Positions 24,699 through 34,121 of a DNA stretch of 64,000 nt are shown piece after piece; within the stretch, counting starts at the first letter, position 1; every line of letters starts with the position of its first letter. Both the position numbers and the translations under genes were made by a program. Source of the stretch: Nocardioides oleivorans. Its GTDB lineage: Bacteria; Actinomycetota; Actinomycetes; Propionibacteriales; Nocardioidaceae. The stretch is taken from positions 1,426,001-1,490,000 of the forward strand of contig NZ_SDWT01000001.1 in the NCBI RefSeq assembly GCF_004137255.1, in the 5' to 3' direction. Under the pieces are notes generated by a model, which saw only the letters and a program-made list of their open reading frames with translations, did no database searches and was not told where the DNA came from.

Positions 24699-26489
24699 TC
24701 AGCTGGCGACGGTGACGCAGACGACGCTCAGGCTCAGGAGCTGGGCGTTGCCGATGTTGAGGCCGGTGGCGCCGAGCGCCGTGAAGGCGGTGTCGCTGGT
24801 GCGGCTGACCTGGGTGAACAGCCCGGTGAGCAGGCCGAGAGGTGCGTTGAAGGTGGCGGAGGCGGAGATGGCCTTCTTGCCGCCGGTGCAGCCCGCGGAC
24901 ACGGTGCCGGTGCCACCGAGGCCGCCGATGCTGATCGAGTCGGTGACGACCTGGAAGCCGCTGAGGCCGGGCAGGCCCTGGAGCCCCTGGATGCCCTGAA
25001 GTCCCTGGATGCCCTGGTCGCCCTTGGCGCCGGCAGCACCCACGGCTCCGGCGGCCCCGGTCGCGCCGGTGAGTCCGGGCAGTCCCTGGTCGCCGGTCAG
25101 GCCCTGGATGCCCTGGAGGCCCTGGTCCCCCTTGGCGCCCGCCGCCCCTGCCGCTCCCGTGAGACCGGTGAGTCCGGTGAGGCCCTGGATGCCCTGGTCC
25201 CCCTTGGCGCCGACAGCACCCACGGCGCCAGCGGCACCCGTCGCGCCGGTGAGTCCCTGGATGCCCTGCTCGCCCGCGAGGCCGGTGAGTCCTTGGACGC
25301 CCTGGATGCCCTGCTCGCCGATGAGTCCTTGCAGTCCTTGGAGGCCGCGCTCGCCGATGAGGCCTTGGATGCCCTGGATCCCCTGGATGCCCTGCTCGCC
25401 GATCAGGCCCTGGAGTCCTTGGAGGCCGCGCTCGCCCTGCTCGCCCGTGAGCCCGGTCAGGCCACGCACGCCCTCGAGCCCCTGGATGCCCTGCACGCCG
25501 GGGATGCCCTGGAGACCCTGCTCGCCGACGAGGCCCTGGAGACCCTGGAGGCCTTGGAGCCCGGGAATGCCCTGAAGACCCTGGATGCCCTGGAGCCCGG
25601 TGAGTCCGATCAGGCCCTGCACACCCTGCTCGCCGACGAGGCCCTGGAGGCCCTGCAGCCCCTGGATCCCCTGGATGCCCTGCTCGCCGGTGAGTCCGGT
25701 CAGGCCGGCGACCCCCTGGATCCCCTGGAGGCCCTGCTCGCCGGTGAGGCCGGTCAGTCCGGTGAGTCCCTGGATGCCTTGGAGGCCCTGCTCACCGATG
25801 AGGCCCTGCAGTCCCTGGAGGCCCTGCTCACCGATCAGTCCCTGGATGCCCTGGATCCCCTGGATGCCCTGCTCGCCGATCAGGCCCTGGAGTCCCTGCA
25901 GTCCCTGCTCGCCCTTGTCCCCCGTGAGTCCGGTCAGGCCGCGCACGCCCTCGAGTCCCTGGATGCCCTGGAGCCCGCGGATGCCCTGCAGCCCCTGCTC
26001 GCCCGCGATGCCCTGGAGACCCTGCAACCCCTGGAGGCCGGGGATGCCCTGCAGTCCCTGGATGCCCTGGAGCCCGGTGAGTCCGATCAGGCCTTGCACA
26101 CCCTGCTCGCCGACGAGGCCCTGGAGACCCTGCAACCCTTGGAAGCCGGGGATGCCCTGCAAGCCCTGGATGCCCTGGGCGCCGGTCGCCCCGGCGGACC
26201 CGGGCGCGCCGTCGAGGCCCGCAGCCCCGGTCACCCCGGTGGCCCCCGTCGCGCCGCTGGCTCCCGGCGCACCGGTCGCGCCCGTCGCGCCCTCGAGCTT
26301 CTGCCGCGTGCCGGCGGCGAGGTCGCGGAGCGTGAGCGAGCGGTTCTTCACGTCGGCGGACGTGATGGTGCCGTCCTTGATCTGCGCACCGGTGATCAGG
26401 ATCGACGCAGTTGCGCCGGCTCCGGCCGAGACGGTCAGGGCGGCGACGATGGCGGCCACCGCCAGGGCGGTGCGGGATGGTGCCTTCAC
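24699..26489 (-). CDS. secreted collagen-like (Gly-X-Y repeat) protein
   Basis: The 596-residue protein has a signal peptide or N-terminal membrane anchor (about 1-30, AVAAIVAALTVSAGAGATA). A short region ILITGAQIKDGTITSADVKNRSLTLRDLAAG, frequent in actinobacterial exported proteins, follows. About 145-150 uninterrupted Gly-X-Y triplets then run to near residue 510, dominated by GLQ, GIQ, GLT, GEQ and GPA/GAT types. A beta-rich C-terminal head of about 85 residues (VVTDSISIGGLGGTG, AISASATFNAP, two cysteines near CTGGKK and VVCVTV) closes it. Such proteins form triple helices at the cell surface. GTG is chosen as the start for GGAG 6 nt upstream and the signal peptide. Confidence 0.9.
   Translation of the reverse strand: MKAPSRTALAVAAIVAALTVSAGAGATASILITGAQIKDGTITSADVKNRSLTLRDLAAGTRQKLEGATGATGAPGASGATGATGVTGAAGLDGAPGSAGATGAQGIQGLQGIPGFQGLQGLQGLVGEQGVQGLIGLTGLQGIQGLQGIPGLQGLQGLQGIAGEQGLQGIRGLQGIQGLEGVRGLTGLTGDKGEQGLQGLQGLIGEQGIQGIQGIQGLIGEQGLQGLQGLIGEQGLQGIQGLTGLTGLTGEQGLQGIQGVAGLTGLTGEQGIQGIQGLQGLQGLVGEQGVQGLIGLTGLQGIQGLQGIPGLQGLQGLQGLVGEQGLQGIPGVQGIQGLEGVRGLTGLTGEQGERGLQGLQGLIGEQGIQGIQGIQGLIGERGLQGLQGLIGEQGIQGVQGLTGLAGEQGIQGLTGATGAAGAVGAVGAKGDQGIQGLTGLTGLTGAAGAAGAKGDQGLQGIQGLTGDQGLPGLTGATGAAGAVGAAGAKGDQGIQGLQGIQGLQGLPGLSGFQVVTDSISIGGLGGTGTVSAGCTGGKKAISASATFNAPLGLLTGLFTQVSRTSDTAFTALGATGLNIGNAQLLSLSVVCVTVAS
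25264..26141 (-). repeat. 477-bp-period internal duplication in the collagen-like gene
   Basis: Two stretches of roughly 400 bp (about 25264-25664 and 25741-26141) match at a fixed offset of 477 bp, equal to 53 Gly-X-Y triplets. For example, GGTGAGTCCGATCAGGCC occurs at 25599 and 26076, and the CCGATG at 25318 recurs at 25795. The protein block with VGEQGVQGLIGLTG, IQGLEGVRGLTGLTG and IQGIQGIQGLIG is therefore present twice. Only a few substitutions separate the copies, so the expansion looks recent. Confidence 0.75.
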
Positions 26490-26510
26490 GAGTGACTCCG
26501 AGGATGTTGC

Positions 26511-26540
26511 GTAGATCTGATGTAGATGTCGAGAGTAGAT
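26511..26540 (-). promoter_or_regulatory. triple ATCTAC repeat upstream of the collagen-like gene
   Basis: GTAGAT occurs at 26511-26516, 26522-26527 and 26535-26540, spaced 11 and 13 bp apart, about one helical turn each. Read on the minus strand it is three direct ATCTAC repeats, 22-51 bases before the GTG of the collagen-like gene, in a locally AT-rich stretch. Direct repeats on one face of the helix suggest an activator or response-regulator site, but no regulator is assigned. Confidence 0.4.
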
Positions 26541-26582
26541 AGCGACCCGATCGAGCGCAGGAGATTCAGAATTTCCCTCTCG

Positions 26583-27404
26583 GTGCCCGCGTGGTTGTTG
26601 AATGTCGGGGTGACGCTGCCGGGCCACGACCAGTCCACCTATCGGCTCCGCCTCGAGTGGGGTCCGACGGGCGCCGACGCCGTGCCCGCGGACTACGCCG
26701 TGGTGGTCGACGTGCTGTCGTTCACCACCACGCTCAACGTGGCGCTCGAGCGCGGCATCGAGGTCTTCCCGTTCCGTTGGAGGGACTCGCGCGCCGCCGA
26801 GCACGCCATGCGCCACGGCGCGACCCTGGCCGTCGGCCGGTTCGAGGCCAAGTCCCGCGGCGATGCCCGCCACGTGTCGCTCTCCCCGGCCAGCCTCTCC
26901 GAGGTCGAGGGCATCGAACGCCTCGTGCTGCCCTCGCCCAACGGCTCGACGATCGCCTTCGCGCTGGCAGACTCCGGGGCGCAGGTCGTCGGGGCGAGCC
27001 TGCGCAACGCGGGTGCGGTCGCCCGGTGGCTCGCGCCCAAGGTCGCCGACGGCGCCAGCGTGGTCGTCGTACCTGCGGGGGAGAGGTGGTACGACGACAC
27101 GCTCCGGCCCGCGGTCGAGGACCTGTGGGGCGCCGGTGCCGTCCTCGCCGCCCTGGACGAGGAGGTCGAGGCGAGCGCCAGCCCGGAGGCCAGGATGGCG
27201 ATCGCCGCCTTCGAGGCCGCCGTCCTCCCGCTCGACCTGCTCCAGTGCGCGAGCGGTCGCGAGCTGGCCGACGCGGGCTTCGTGGCCGACGTCGAGATCG
27301 CCGCGCAGCACGACGCCAGCGACGTCGTGCCCGTGCTGGTCGGGGAGTCGTTCCGCGACAGCACCACACTCGCGCCGCGGGGCTCGCACCTGCGGCGGAT
27401 CTGA
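26583..27404 (+). CDS. 2-phosphosulfolactate phosphatase (ComB) family protein
   Basis: The protein contains the ComB signature VVVDVLSFTTTLNVALERGIEVFPF near the N-terminus, then LVLPSPNGSTIAFAL, VVGASLRNAGAVARWL and VVVPAGERW. In methanogens ComB removes phosphate from 2-phosphosulfolactate in coenzyme M synthesis. Actinobacteria carry homologues without that pathway, so the substrate here is unknown. The frame is open from an ATG at 26526, but the first 19 residues are Arg-rich, AT-rich in DNA and unlike the family. GTG at 26583 (273 residues) or 26610 is more likely. It is divergent from the collagen-like gene. Confidence 0.8.
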   Translation: MPAWLLNVGVTLPGHDQSTYRLRLEWGPTGADAVPADYAVVVDVLSFTTTLNVALERGIEVFPFRWRDSRAAEHAMRHGATLAVGRFEAKSRGDARHVSLSPASLSEVEGIERLVLPSPNGSTIAFALADSGAQVVGASLRNAGAVARWLAPKVADGASVVVVPAGERWYDDTLRPAVEDLWGAGAVLAALDEEVEASASPEARMAIAAFEAAVLPLDLLQCASGRELADAGFVADVEIAAQHDASDVVPVLVGESFRDSTTLAPRGSHLRRI

Positions 27405-27524
27405 GCCGACGGGCCGGCGACCAGCGGGCGAGCAGTCGGTCCGACACTGGCTACCGGCGGGTCACTTCCCTAGTGTGAAGGGGACCACACTCGGGTGGTC
27501 ACTCATCTCGGAGGTTCTCGGACC

Positions 27525-28538
27525 ATGCACATCTCACCTCGGTGGGCGATGCTCGGTGCTGCCCTGGCAGCCCTCTTCTCGCCCCTCCTCGTCCAGCCCG
27601 CCCAGGCGGCGGCGCCCGTCTACGTCGCCCTCGGTGACTCCTACTCCTCGGGCACCGGCACCCGCTCCTACATCGACGACGGCACGGAGTGCATGCGCTC
27701 CACGCAGGCCTACCCGAGCCTGATCGCGGCCGGCCGCGGCTACGAGCTCAACCTCCGCGCCTGCTCAGGCGCGACCATCCCGGACGTCACCGGCACCCAG
27801 CTCAGCGCGCTCAGCGCGGCGACGAGCTACGTCACGATCTCGGTCGGCGGCAACGACGCCGGCTTCGCCGACGTGCTGACCGAGTGCGCGCTGCCCGGCT
27901 GGGCCAGCGACTGCGACGGCGCGATCGACGGGGCGCAGGCCTTCGTCGACGGCGCGCTGCCCCCGCAGCTGGCGAGCCTGTACGCCGACATCCGCGGCCG
28001 GGCACCCTCGGCGCAGGTGACCGTGGTCGGCTACCCGCGGATCTTCATGGGCGAGGACTGCAACGCGCTCACCTGGTTCTCCCCGGAGGAGGAGGCGCGG
28101 CTCAACGCGATGGCCGACCTCATCAACACGCGCACCGCCTCCGCCGCCTCGGCCGCAGGCTTCCAGTTCGCCAACCCGACCAACGCCTTCATCGGCCACG
28201 CGGTCTGCGACGACCCGGAGTGGCTCAACGGCCTGTCCAACCCGATCTCGGAGAGCTACCACCCCAACGCGCTCGGCCACGCCAACGGCTACACGCCGGT
28301 CGTCAGCGCCGTGACCGGCCTCGCCCTCACGGTCACGCGCGAGCTCGAGGCGACGTCCGACGCGACGGCGGCCGACCAGGCCGCGCTCCAGCGCCAGTAC
28401 GCCGCCGCCGACCGCACGATCGAGCCCGACGAGTTCGTCGCCCCCGACCTGACCACGCCCGCGATCCGCAAGGCCGCGCGCCAGGCGGGCGTCGACCTCG
28501 ACCGCTTCATCGCCCGCAGCGAGCGCGCCGCGCGCTGA
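27525..28538 (+). CDS. secreted SGNH/GDSL-type hydrolase
   Basis: The 337-residue protein has a signal peptide (about 1-28, ending AQAAAP). Block I is YVALGDSYSSGTGT (nucleophile Ser), block III is ISVGGNDAGF, and the C-terminal block is SYHPNALGHANGY (Asp/His-type, with the His seen). Cysteine pairs match Streptomyces-type lipases/esterases. A roughly 65-residue helical C-terminal tail follows. It probably hydrolyses lipid or carbohydrate esters outside the cell. GGAGG 10 nt before the ATG supports the start. Confidence 0.92.
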   Translation: MHISPRWAMLGAALAALFSPLLVQPAQAAAPVYVALGDSYSSGTGTRSYIDDGTECMRSTQAYPSLIAAGRGYELNLRACSGATIPDVTGTQLSALSAATSYVTISVGGNDAGFADVLTECALPGWASDCDGAIDGAQAFVDGALPPQLASLYADIRGRAPSAQVTVVGYPRIFMGEDCNALTWFSPEEEARLNAMADLINTRTASAASAAGFQFANPTNAFIGHAVCDDPEWLNGLSNPISESYHPNALGHANGYTPVVSAVTGLALTVTRELEATSDATAADQAALQRQYAAADRTIEPDEFVAPDLTTPAIRKAARQAGVDLDRFIARSERAAR

Positions 28539-28609
28539 CGGAAGACGGACCCGCGGAGGTCGGTCCCGACCCATGACAACCTGACGTCGTCCCGACACGT
28601 CGAGGGAGC

Positions 28610-29605
28610 ATGAGTCCAGAGATCGACCTCCGCGACCGGCTCGACCACGAGCTGGACCACCTGCCGTCCCGTCCGGCCGGCCACTACCTCCAGCAGGGGC
28701 GCCGCGTGCGCCGTCGTCGCCGCGCGATCGCGGCCGGCGCGATCGCGGCCGTGTCCGTGGTCGCGGTCCAGGTGCTCGCCCCCGGCGGCGACGACCGGCA
28801 GGGCTCGGTCGCCCAGGAGCCGACCGGCGTCGTGGAGCCGACCACCGTCGAGGAGCCGACCAGCGTCGCGTCGCCGCTGCCCGACCTGTCGACGGACCCG
28901 GACTTCGTCGCGCCCGAGCCGAACAACCCCGTCGAGGCGGTCCCGTGGTCCGAGGTCGCCGACGACATCGACTGGTTCACCACCGACGGCATCCCGCAGT
29001 GGGCCCAGGAGTACGGCAGCCACGGCCCGGTGCAGCTGCTGGCGGACGGCCGGCTGTGGGTGGCACCCGACGCCACCATCCGCCGCATCGTCGTCGACCC
29101 CATCCTCGGCGGCCTCGACGGGGCCACGGCGTCGTACGCCGTCGAGGCGGAGTACGACGGTGCGCCCACCAGCTTCCTGAGCGGTGTCGTGTGGGTGCTC
29201 CTCTCCACCGACGGCACCGGCAGGGGCGGCGGGAGCATGGACGAGCCGGGGCGCTGGACCGACGACTTCGAGCTCTGGGTGGACGACCAGACCTCGCTGG
29301 AGCAGGGCCGCCCGTCCTTCGTCGAGCGGCTGGCGCACTTCGCCGACGGCACCTCCGACGTCCTGGTGCCGGGGGCCGACGGGGTCGAGATCGTGCGCCA
29401 GGTGCAGGACCCCGAGGTCGACCCCATGTGGGAGCCCGGCACCCGCGAGGCGGCGGCCGAGGTGAGGTGGGCCGGCACGACGTGGTTCGTCCAGGCGTCC
29501 GACCCGCGCGATGGCGGGGCCTGGTACATCCCCTACGACGGTTCCCGCTACCGGGACTTCGACGACTTCCTCGACGAGCTGGCGGGCGCGGATGAGCGAG
29601 CGTGA
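28610..29605 (+). CDS. membrane-anchored protein preceding an ECF sigma factor
   Basis: The 331-residue protein has a short Arg-rich cytosolic N-terminus (DRLDHELDHLPSRPAGHYLQQGRRVRRRRR), one membrane span at about 38-57 and a Pro/Thr/Glu-rich linker. The extracytoplasmic domain is rich in Trp and Asp (for example DDIDWFTTDGIPQWAQEYG). It overlaps the sigma gene by 14 nt. The topology fits an anti-sigma-like or sensor role, but no zinc-binding anti-sigma motif is seen, so this is inference. GAGGGAG precedes the ATG. Confidence 0.75.
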   Translation: MSPEIDLRDRLDHELDHLPSRPAGHYLQQGRRVRRRRRAIAAGAIAAVSVVAVQVLAPGGDDRQGSVAQEPTGVVEPTTVEEPTSVASPLPDLSTDPDFVAPEPNNPVEAVPWSEVADDIDWFTTDGIPQWAQEYGSHGPVQLLADGRLWVAPDATIRRIVVDPILGGLDGATASYAVEAEYDGAPTSFLSGVVWVLLSTDGTGRGGGSMDEPGRWTDDFELWVDDQTSLEQGRPSFVERLAHFADGTSDVLVPGADGVEIVRQVQDPEVDPMWEPGTREAAAEVRWAGTTWFVQASDPRDGGAWYIPYDGSRYRDFDDFLDELAGADERA

Positions 29606-30092
29606 CGAGTCCTTCGTCGAGTTCGTGGCGTCGCGCCAGGCCACGTTGCGCCGCATCGCGTACGCCGTGTGCCGCGACGACGCCCGTGCCGAGGACGTGC
29701 TGCAGGAGGCGTTCGTGAAGCTCTACCTCGCCTGGGCCCGGGTGGAGGGCACCGGCCGCGAGGAGGCCTACGTCCGCCGGATCATCGTCAACGCCGACCT
29801 CGACCAGCGCCGCCGGCCGTGGCACCGCCGCCGCTCCTCGGTCCCGCTGGAGCTGGTCGACGGACCGGAGCGGTCCGGTGCGTCGACGGAGGACCGGATC
29901 GAGCTGCTCGCCGAGCTGCGCCGGCTCCCGCAGATGCAGCGCCGCACCGTCGTGCTGCGCTACTGGCTGGGCTTCTCGGTCGAGGACACCGCCGCCGAGC
30001 TGGGCATCAGCGAGGGGACCGTGAAGAGCCACTCCTCGCGTGGCCTGGCCGCGCTCCGCGCACGAGTCGGGCTGCCGGCCGACGTCGGCTGA
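29592..30092 (+). CDS. SigE-family ECF RNA polymerase sigma factor
   Basis: The 166-residue protein has region 2 (about 8-75: SRQATLRRIAYAVCRDDARAEDVLQEAFVKLYLAW) and region 4 (about 105-160: LRRLPQMQRRTVVLRYWLGFSVEDTAAELGISEGTVKSHSSRGLAALR). This matches the actinobacterial SigE/SCO-type short sigma-70 proteins. The ATG lies within the 3' end of the membrane-protein gene, so the two are probably translated together. The membrane protein may be its modulator. Confidence 0.93.
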   Translation: MSERDESFVEFVASRQATLRRIAYAVCRDDARAEDVLQEAFVKLYLAWARVEGTGREEAYVRRIIVNADLDQRRRPWHRRRSSVPLELVDGPERSGASTEDRIELLAELRRLPQMQRRTVVLRYWLGFSVEDTAAELGISEGTVKSHSSRGLAALRARVGLPADVG

Positions 30093-30142
30093 GCTGTGGA
30101 CGCAGCGAGCGAGCCGTCGGTGGCGGTTGGTAGACAGGGGGC

Positions 30143-32302
<2,160 letters not shown>

Positions 32303-32340
32303 CGCCCGCGCGGCGGGCCGGTCGGACCCCTCAGGACCCG

Positions 32341-33564
32341 TCAGGACCCGTCGGACAACGGCCGACGGTGGAGCCGGGTGGTGAGCAGCCGCCGCTCGGC
32401 GTCGTTGGTGGTCAGCTCGAGCGCGCGCCGGTTGGCGACCGCGGCCTCGTCGACGCGGCCGACGGCGCTGAGCAGCTCGGCGCGGGTGGCGTGGAAGAGG
32501 TGGTAGCCGTCGAGGGGTACGGCGAGCGGCTCGAGGCCGGCGAGCGCGTCGAGCGGACCGACGACCTGGGCTCGCGCGACGACCTGGTTGAGTCGCACGA
32601 CGGGCGATGCGTCCCACCTCGCCAGCTCGTCGTAGAGCAACGAGACCTGCAGCCAGTCGGTCTCCGCCCAGCTCGCCCCCGTGGCGTGCACGGCGGCGAT
32701 GGCTGCTTGCAGCTGGAAGCGGCCCGGGCTGCCCAGCGACGCGGCCCGCTCGATCATCCGCTCGCCCTCGGCGATCGCGTCGTGGTCCCACAGGGACCGG
32801 TCCTGGTCGCGCAGCAGGACGAGGTCGCCGTCGGAGAAGCGTGCCCGGCTGCGGGCGTGCTGGATGGTGAGCAGCGCGGCGAGTCCCCAGGCCTCTGCCT
32901 CGTCCGGCAGCGCGGTCGCGACCACGCCCGCGAGCCAGACCGCGTCCGCGGCCAGGTCACGGTCCTGCGTCGGACCGGTCGAGGAGACGAACCCCTCGTT
33001 GAACATCACGTAGACCACCGCCAGGACGTCGTCGAGGCGGGCGCCGAGGTCGGACTCGGCCGGCACCGTCAGGCTGATGCCCGCGGCGACGACCTTGCGC
33101 TTGGCGCGCACGATGCGCTGGGCCAGCGTCGACTCGTGGGTGAGGAACGCCCGCGCGATCTGCGGGGTGGTCAGGCCGACCACGGCACGCAGGGTGAGGG
33201 CGAGCCTGGCGTCCGGCGCGAGCGCCGGGTGGCAGCACGCGAAGAGCAGTGCGAGGCGGTCGTCGGTGTCGCCCACCTCGACGTCGTACGCCGGCGGGGT
33301 GGCGCGGTGCGCGAGTGCACGCTGCCGGTCGCGCAGGCGCATGCCGTCCATGGCGTTGCGGGTGGCCGCGACCTGGAGCCAGGCGCCGGGCCGGTGCGGG
33401 GCGCCGTCACGCCGCCACGTCGTGAGCGCCTCGACGACCGCACCCTGCACCGCCTCCTCGGCGAGGTCGAAGTCGCCGAAGCGGCGGGTCAGCCGCGCCA
33501 CCAGCGGGCCGGCCTCCTCGCGCAGGGTGCGCGCGAGGAGGTCGTCCGTGCTGGAGGTGGTCAC
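32341..33564 (-). CDS. ECF42-type RNA polymerase sigma factor (second copy)
   Basis: The 407-residue protein parallels the one at 543-1778: region 2 FDLAEEAVQGAVVEALTTWRRDG, LLFACCHPALAPDARLALTLRAVVGLTTPQIARAFL, ESTLAQRIVRAKRKV. The C-terminal SnoaL-free TPR-like extension has GRFQLQAAIAAVHATGASWAETDWLQVSLLYDEL. It lies 7 nt downstream of a DGPF gene on the same strand, the same gene order as at the left end of the window but inverted. The two copies are clearly divergent paralogues rather than a recent duplication. Confidence 0.93.
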   Translation of the reverse strand: MTTSSTDDLLARTLREEAGPLVARLTRRFGDFDLAEEAVQGAVVEALTTWRRDGAPHRPGAWLQVAATRNAMDGMRLRDRQRALAHRATPPAYDVEVGDTDDRLALLFACCHPALAPDARLALTLRAVVGLTTPQIARAFLTHESTLAQRIVRAKRKVVAAGISLTVPAESDLGARLDDVLAVVYVMFNEGFVSSTGPTQDRDLAADAVWLAGVVATALPDEAEAWGLAALLTIQHARSRARFSDGDLVLLRDQDRSLWDHDAIAEGERMIERAASLGSPGRFQLQAAIAAVHATGASWAETDWLQVSLLYDELARWDASPVVRLNQVVARAQVVGPLDALAGLEPLAVPLDGYHLFHATRAELLSAVGRVDEAAVANRRALELTTNDAERRLLTTRLHRRPLSDGS

Positions 33565-33571
33565 GCGAGGC

Positions 33572-33937
33572 TCACTCGAACTGGGTGTAGTCCTCGACCA
33601 TCGGCCGGATCTCGACGGCGACGCCGGGCAGGTCGAGCATCGGCCAGGTCTTCACCACCGCGATGGCGGCGTCCATGTCGGCGACGTCGATCACGCTGAA
33701 GCCGCCGATCACCTCCTTGGCCTCGTTGAACGGACCGTCGACGACGACCGCTCCGGCCGGGTCGTGCCTCACGGTGGTGGCGGTCTCGACACCGAGCAGC
33801 TCGGCGCCGGAGTCGGCCATCACGCCGGCGTTCTCCCCGAACCACTCGTAGACCCGCTGGTAGATCGCCTGGGCGGCCTCGGGGTCGGCACCCGCTGCCA
33901 GGTCGGGGCGGGAGGTGTACATCAGGACGTACTTCAT
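33572..33937 (-). CDS. YCII-related (DGPF domain) protein, partner of the second ECF42
   Basis: The 121-residue protein starts MKYVLMYTSRPD and carries VVVDGPFNEAKEVIGGFSVIDV and VEIRPM, the DGPF hallmarks. The ATG at 33937 is chosen by family start and an AGAGAGG motif about 8-10 nt upstream. It is followed after 7 nt by the ECF42 sigma gene. Confidence 0.9.
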   Translation of the reverse strand: MKYVLMYTSRPDLAAGADPEAAQAIYQRVYEWFGENAGVMADSGAELLGVETATTVRHDPAGAVVVDGPFNEAKEVIGGFSVIDVADMDAAIAVVKTWPMLDLPGVAVEIRPMVEDYTQFE

Positions 33938-34066
33938 GGCTCGTGCCTCTCTGTCGCGGCCCCGCGTCCCGGGGCCCGTCACCACCTCGTCGCCGCCCAC
34001 CGCCGGAGATCGACAGCCCGCGGGAACTTTCTTCGACGATCTTCCTCGGCGAGGGGGGAAATGGCA

Positions 34067-34100
34067 CGCGGCCCGCCCTCCGTGAGGAGGACGGGCCGCG
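34067..34100 (-). terminator. strong hairpin terminator of the MFS gene
   Basis: CGCGGCCCG (34067-34075) pairs with CGGGCCGCG (34092-34100). After one C/A mismatch, CCTCC (34077-34081) pairs with GGAGG (34086-34090) around a GTGA loop. It starts 22 bases beyond the stop of the minus-strand MFS gene and is followed on that strand by an ATTTCC stretch. Confidence 0.7.
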
Positions 34101-34121
34101 GACGTCGCACCGGGACGAGGG

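Noticed and set aside
24960..26250. Possible CRISPR array or tandem-repeat locus
   Set aside because: The repeated 9-bp unit is the codon pattern of Gly-X-Y triplets in a coding sequence, without spacer/repeat alternation.
25293..26514. Repetitive plus-strand frames (Ala/Leu/Asp-rich and Pro/Trp/Ser-rich) over the collagen-like gene
   Set aside because: They are antisense readings of the Gly-X-Y repeats. Only the minus-strand frame has a signal peptide, a ribosome site and a globular C-terminal head.
26526..26582. ATG start for the ComB-like gene at 26526
   Set aside because: The extra N-terminal residues are Arg-rich and unlike the family, the DNA is AT-rich like a promoter, and no ribosome site precedes the ATG.
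32303..32340. TCAGGACCCG direct repeats as an attachment site
   Set aside because: Two short copies between convergent genes, with no integrase or tRNA nearby.
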